Positions 60,410 through 64,000 of a stretch of 64,000 nucleotides of DNA are shown piece by piece (within the stretch, counting starts at the first letter, position 1; every line of letters starts with the position of its first letter). Location: contig QUWT01000252.1 in NCBI GenBank assembly GCA_004329165.1, positions 298,665-362,664 on the forward strand. The letters are read 5' to 3'. The translations under genes were made by a program, and so were the position numbers. Origin of the DNA: Spatholobus suberectus. Taxonomy: Eukaryota > Streptophyta > Magnoliopsida > Fabales > Fabaceae. Under the pieces are notes generated by a model. It was not told where the DNA came from, ran no database searches, and saw only the letters and a list, made by a program, of their open reading frames with translations.

Positions 60410-62571
60410 TGAGTGAGGATTCATAAAGCGTTATTTATTTTCTTTAAAACATAAATACATAATTATTAAACAATCATACATAGGGAATCCCAAGGTCTAA
60501 CCTACATTATTATAACTCAATTATAGACTTTTACTGACATACGAATCCATATCCATCGTTGATGATTCACATTAATCATCAGCAATCACTGGGAAGTGAT
60601 TGGAGTTCGTATAACTCCTCACAAGGTACAGACATCCATGTTGTAATCATCATCCTTGAGGGGCTTCATGCCCATTAGGGGTATACACTCTACCAATCTC
60701 GGTGATGCTAACCAAGTGTTAGGGTTACCAAGCCAATTTACATGATTTATCTCGGCTCAAGTATGCTATCCTGGCCATTGGGACACTTACAACTTGATAC
60801 CTTTGCCATGATGACTCGAACAATGGTCCCTACCTTTCACCCGTAGCGTACAAAACTGTAACTTCTCAAAACACAGGCACTTATGCTTCACAGCATGGTC
60901 CCATCACAATAGAGGGTTCCCACAATTTGTTCTCCAAATTGCATGACACTCTTTCTAGACAATCCAAAAGAGTTTCAAAATCATGTATTCATCATTCATA
61001 ATAATCACATGACTTAATGAGCATATTGAGTTTCATTAATAAAATTTCATACACATGATTCAAGAAATCAAATATACAGGCACAATGCAAGCATAGTATT
61101 TAAATTATTTGATTTATTCTTCTTCTTTTCTAATTTCTCAACTTAAATTAATTTTAAAAGAAAAGCTTTCTAACTATAAATATAGTTGGTATTGGGTGAT
61201 TATTTTACAAATTAAAGCAAATATTAAGAGTAACCCTTTTTTGATGTGCAAGATTAGATTACACTGCAACCACAGAGCATACTAAGGATTCTCTTAAAAT
61301 GCGATCATTTCCTAATTTAATTCACAAAATTTAAGATTAAACATAACAATAATTAGCATCATAAATCCATATAATAAAATTTAAAGTAACATGACATTAA
61401 GCTAAAAATAAATAACATGCATAATGAAATAACAAGAATTAACTTAAAATAAACAAGATTGGGGGCCAGTCTAACAACAATAAGCTTAACCCCACTCCCT
61501 CCCTTACCTAGTGACAATATTGGTGGAGCTTGAAGATAAAAGAAGAGGCCAAGGTATAAAGCTAAAGTTCAACGGTGGATTTATGGTGGAAGAATTTTGC
61601 AAGAGTTTTGGCTATTGGAGGGGGAGGAAGATCTTGGATCTAAACCAAGACAAAGAGGAGAATTGTTGTGAAGGAATGTGGTGAAGAGAATGGGGAGGGT
61701 GATCCGGTATTTATAGTGCAAATATAATTTAATTTAGAATTAAACTTTTACACTTATCTACATAAAATTCAACTTTGGTGGGATTTTACCATGGCCAAGT
61801 CAATTTTGGTGTGCTCCCACCATGGTTGAACCTGGAAATGTAGCCAGGAGGTCAGAAAAACTAATTTTTTATTTAGTATAATTATTATATATTAAAAATA
61901 ATTAAATATTAGTTTATTGTGGGAAAATTAGAGTGGGCTTTTGGTGTGGATTTGGGCCAAACAGCCATACCACGTGAAAGGGTGTACATTTGGCAGTCTC
62001 GCAAAATTGTTTCAGAATTTTTTCATTTATATATTAATTATAGTAATTATTTTACTAGAAAAACTAATTAATTAACTAATAAATTAGGTTTTTGCTAAAT
62101 TATTATGATTCTCGGATTTTTAATTATTTTTCCCTCACATTATTATTTCTATAATTAAAATATACTTAACATAAAATTTTTAAAATATTTTGAGGTCAAA
62201 AAGTGTCTAATTAACCTCTGTAGTTAACTAGGGGCATTTTAGTCTTTTTACAAAAACATTCTCAAAAAATTTTCAAAAAATTCTCAAAATAGTCATTATC
62301 TATTCTAAGAATATTATGGCTTAAAAATAAATTTTAAACATTTTTAGCCATTTTATTAATTTATCTCAATATTTGACCTTTTTATGGACAAAATGGTCAT
62401 TTTACCATTTCTGTGCCTAGTTTAGAAAATTTTTTAAAAATATAAACATAATAGTATTTATCAATACAAAGACAACCACAGAGTTAGATGTTTGAAATTC
62501 TAATTCGGTTCTCTATAATTAATTATGCATAAATAGAAAATAGTTCAATGAATAAAAGTAGGGGTTTTACA
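60410..62571 (-). mobile_element. Truncated LTR, Tekay-like family 2 (B)
   Basis: Same truncation point and same right end (AGTAGGGGTTTTACA) as 39990-42170, so the truncation predates the duplication. Followed by the same gag sequence at TCAAGACTTGCTC. Confidence 0.75.
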
Positions 62572-62899
62572 TCAAGACTTGCTCAAATTTAATACACTTC
62601 TGCTTTTCATCCAATTGGTTGCATAGGTGCCTTGAGAACCTAGCCAACTCCTCAAATTTGGCCACATATTGGCCCACTAATGAGCTTCGTTGCTATAGTT
62701 GCAAAAACTCAACCTTTTTCTAATTCCTGAAGCTATAGGGAAAATACTTGTCCAAGTATGTAGCCTTGAAGTTCTCCTAGGTAATAGTAGTCTCCAAGTT
62801 CAACATCCTCTCCAAGGCACCTCTCTACCAATTCTTCACTTCATCCTACAACATAAAGGTGGTGTAGATAACTTTTTGTTCTTTAATGCACGAAACCAC
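62572..62899 (-). pseudogene. gag relic of the old gypsy element (B)
   Basis: Minus strand. VIYTTFML-like, TITxENFKA-like and VAKFEELARF stretches with stops, matching 42171-42498. The rest of the gene lies beyond MITE 1 and the window end. Confidence 0.7.
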
Positions 62900-64000
62900 T
62901 AGGGGTGGCAAACACATGGATTAGATAAATTTTTAGTCGGATTATAATGGATTGGATAAAAATAATTCATTAGTCCATTTTGATCTAGTAAAAGTTTGTT
63001 TAAAAATTCAATTCATTCATGATCCACCTAATAATATCCACCCAATCCATACGTTAACAATCTCTTTGTGGATGGATATCCAATCCATCCATAAAAATAA
63101 TATATTTTAAAAACTAAATAGTTTTTATTTTTAAAATATTCTCCCCTTTCTATTTATTCTTTCAAATCCAATCCACAATCAAATTTTAAAATTATTTAAA
63201 TTTTAGTTTAGGATTTACAAAAAATGAAAATAATAAAAGAACTAAAAGAATGAAATTCGCAATCATATGCTAGTATATGCTTGGGATCTATATTCACAAA
63301 AAATGTTGACTTCAATCTTTTTTTAATTCTTTTAAAAAAATGATTTTTGGTGGGTACATATGAAATAAATTGTGAACTATATATAAAAGGTGTTTTCAGC
63401 CATGTTTCCAAAATTACAATGGTCAATGACAATTGTTGTGTATCTTCTTTTAGTTTCATTATATGTTAATCATTTATTTGCCTTGTGCATCTTTGTTGTA
63501 TGTTATCAACTAGGGGCTAACTTCTTTTTAAACATTTGGATGTTTAATTTTTTTTGAAAACTGACTGTGTGTTTTTATTCTTTATTGTACAATCATTTTG
63601 ATGTTAAGTTAATTAATCTGCTCAATCGATAGTTTAATGTGAGCGAAGTTTTTTTTTTTTTTTTTGGCATTTCCTTATTTTTCAATTTAAATAGTGGAAA
63701 AGAGAAAGAAGAAAGATAAAGAGGGAGAAAGTGGACAGAGAAGGGGAGTCAGGAGAAAAGAGAGAAAGAAGACTGAGAGCATTAGAAAAATAAATATAAA
63801 AAATTATGTTGGATTAATTTTAATCCATTAAGTATTAATTAGATAATCCATTGGATTTGAAAATAAAGGTGGATGGGTTGTTATCCATCCATTTAATTAT
63901 GTGGTCCATCTAATCCGATCCAAGTCTTTTTATTTTGACAACTGGATGGATTGGATTGAATTTTATGTGGATAAATTGGGATAAATGAATAATTTTTCCA
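62900..64000. mobile_element. hAT-type MITE 1 (B), cut by the window end
   Basis: Starts TAGGGGTGGCAAA after GAAACCAC and parallels 42499-43600. The right terminal repeat lies just past 64,000. Confidence 0.8.

Larger units (their letters stand above)
44027..64000 (+). repeat. Copy B of the tandem segmental duplication (continues past the window)
   Basis: Collinear with copy A: A 9503-11497 matches 44030-46041, A 14825-18049 matches 46037-49116, A 18045-22019 matches 51947-56127, A 22431-25882 matches 56123-59568, A 28778-29454 matches 59564-60238, and A 39814-43600 matches 60234-64000. One insertion is private to this copy (49117-51946). Its end, by comparison with A, should lie near 64,430. 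Confidence 0.92.

Noticed and set aside
1..64000. CRISPR arrays, operons, bacterial promoters or phage modules
   Set aside because: All recognised content is plant nuclear; the spaced repeats are transposon or exon duplications, without a uniform repeat/spacer structure.

Overview
This is nuclear DNA of a flowering plant, very AT-rich and gene-poor. It is dominated by decayed transposable elements, many of them nested. A eudicot, probably a legume, is my best guess. The plant-mobile-domain relic, the Tat/Ogre-like and Tekay-like Ty3/gypsy elements, a 5S-bearing Cassandra-type LTR and the fragments of plant genes all fit, but nothing fixes the species.

Layout. Positions 1-9.5 kb hold a broken plant mobile domain (PMD/MAIN-like) gene on the minus strand, an AT-rich stretch ending in a Helitron 3' terminus (5200), and a truncated Tat-like Ty3/gypsy element (LTR remnant, gag, protease, part of RT). 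From about 9,503 to the end, the window is a direct tandem duplication of one segment of about 17.5 kb: copy A about 9,503-44,026 and copy B about 44,027 to beyond 64,000. Each copy contains, in order: the 5' part of an old gypsy element; unassigned sequence; a Helitron; a fragment of a cytokinin-receptor histidine kinase; a long-TIR MITE; a fragment of sucrose-6-phosphate phosphatase; four in-phase coiled-coil exons; a 143-codon ORF for a small predicted membrane protein; a truncated LTR; and an old gag gene carrying hAT-type MITEs.

After duplication the copies were hit independently, and each serves as the empty site for the other. Copy A received a solo LTR (11498-14824), a Cassandra-like solo LTR (22020-22430), a second solo LTR (25883-28777) and a complete 10.4-kb Tekay-like element (29455-39813, minus strand, target duplication GTTTG). 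Copy B received one solo LTR of that same family (49117-51946, plus strand, target duplication GATTA). All five have matching 5-bp target duplications. This explains why copy A occupies about 34.5 kb and copy B about 20 kb.

No complete, confidently functional host gene is visible. The best candidate for a living gene is the paired 143-codon ORF (28838-29269 and 59623-60054), open in both copies although they differ at 19 of 432 bases by hand count. The four coiled-coil exons are intact in copy A and carry a frameshift and two stops in copy B. The kinase and phosphatase fragments are pseudogenes in both copies. I found no CRISPR, operon, tRNA or rRNA gene. The 5S-like sequence belongs to a retroelement LTR.
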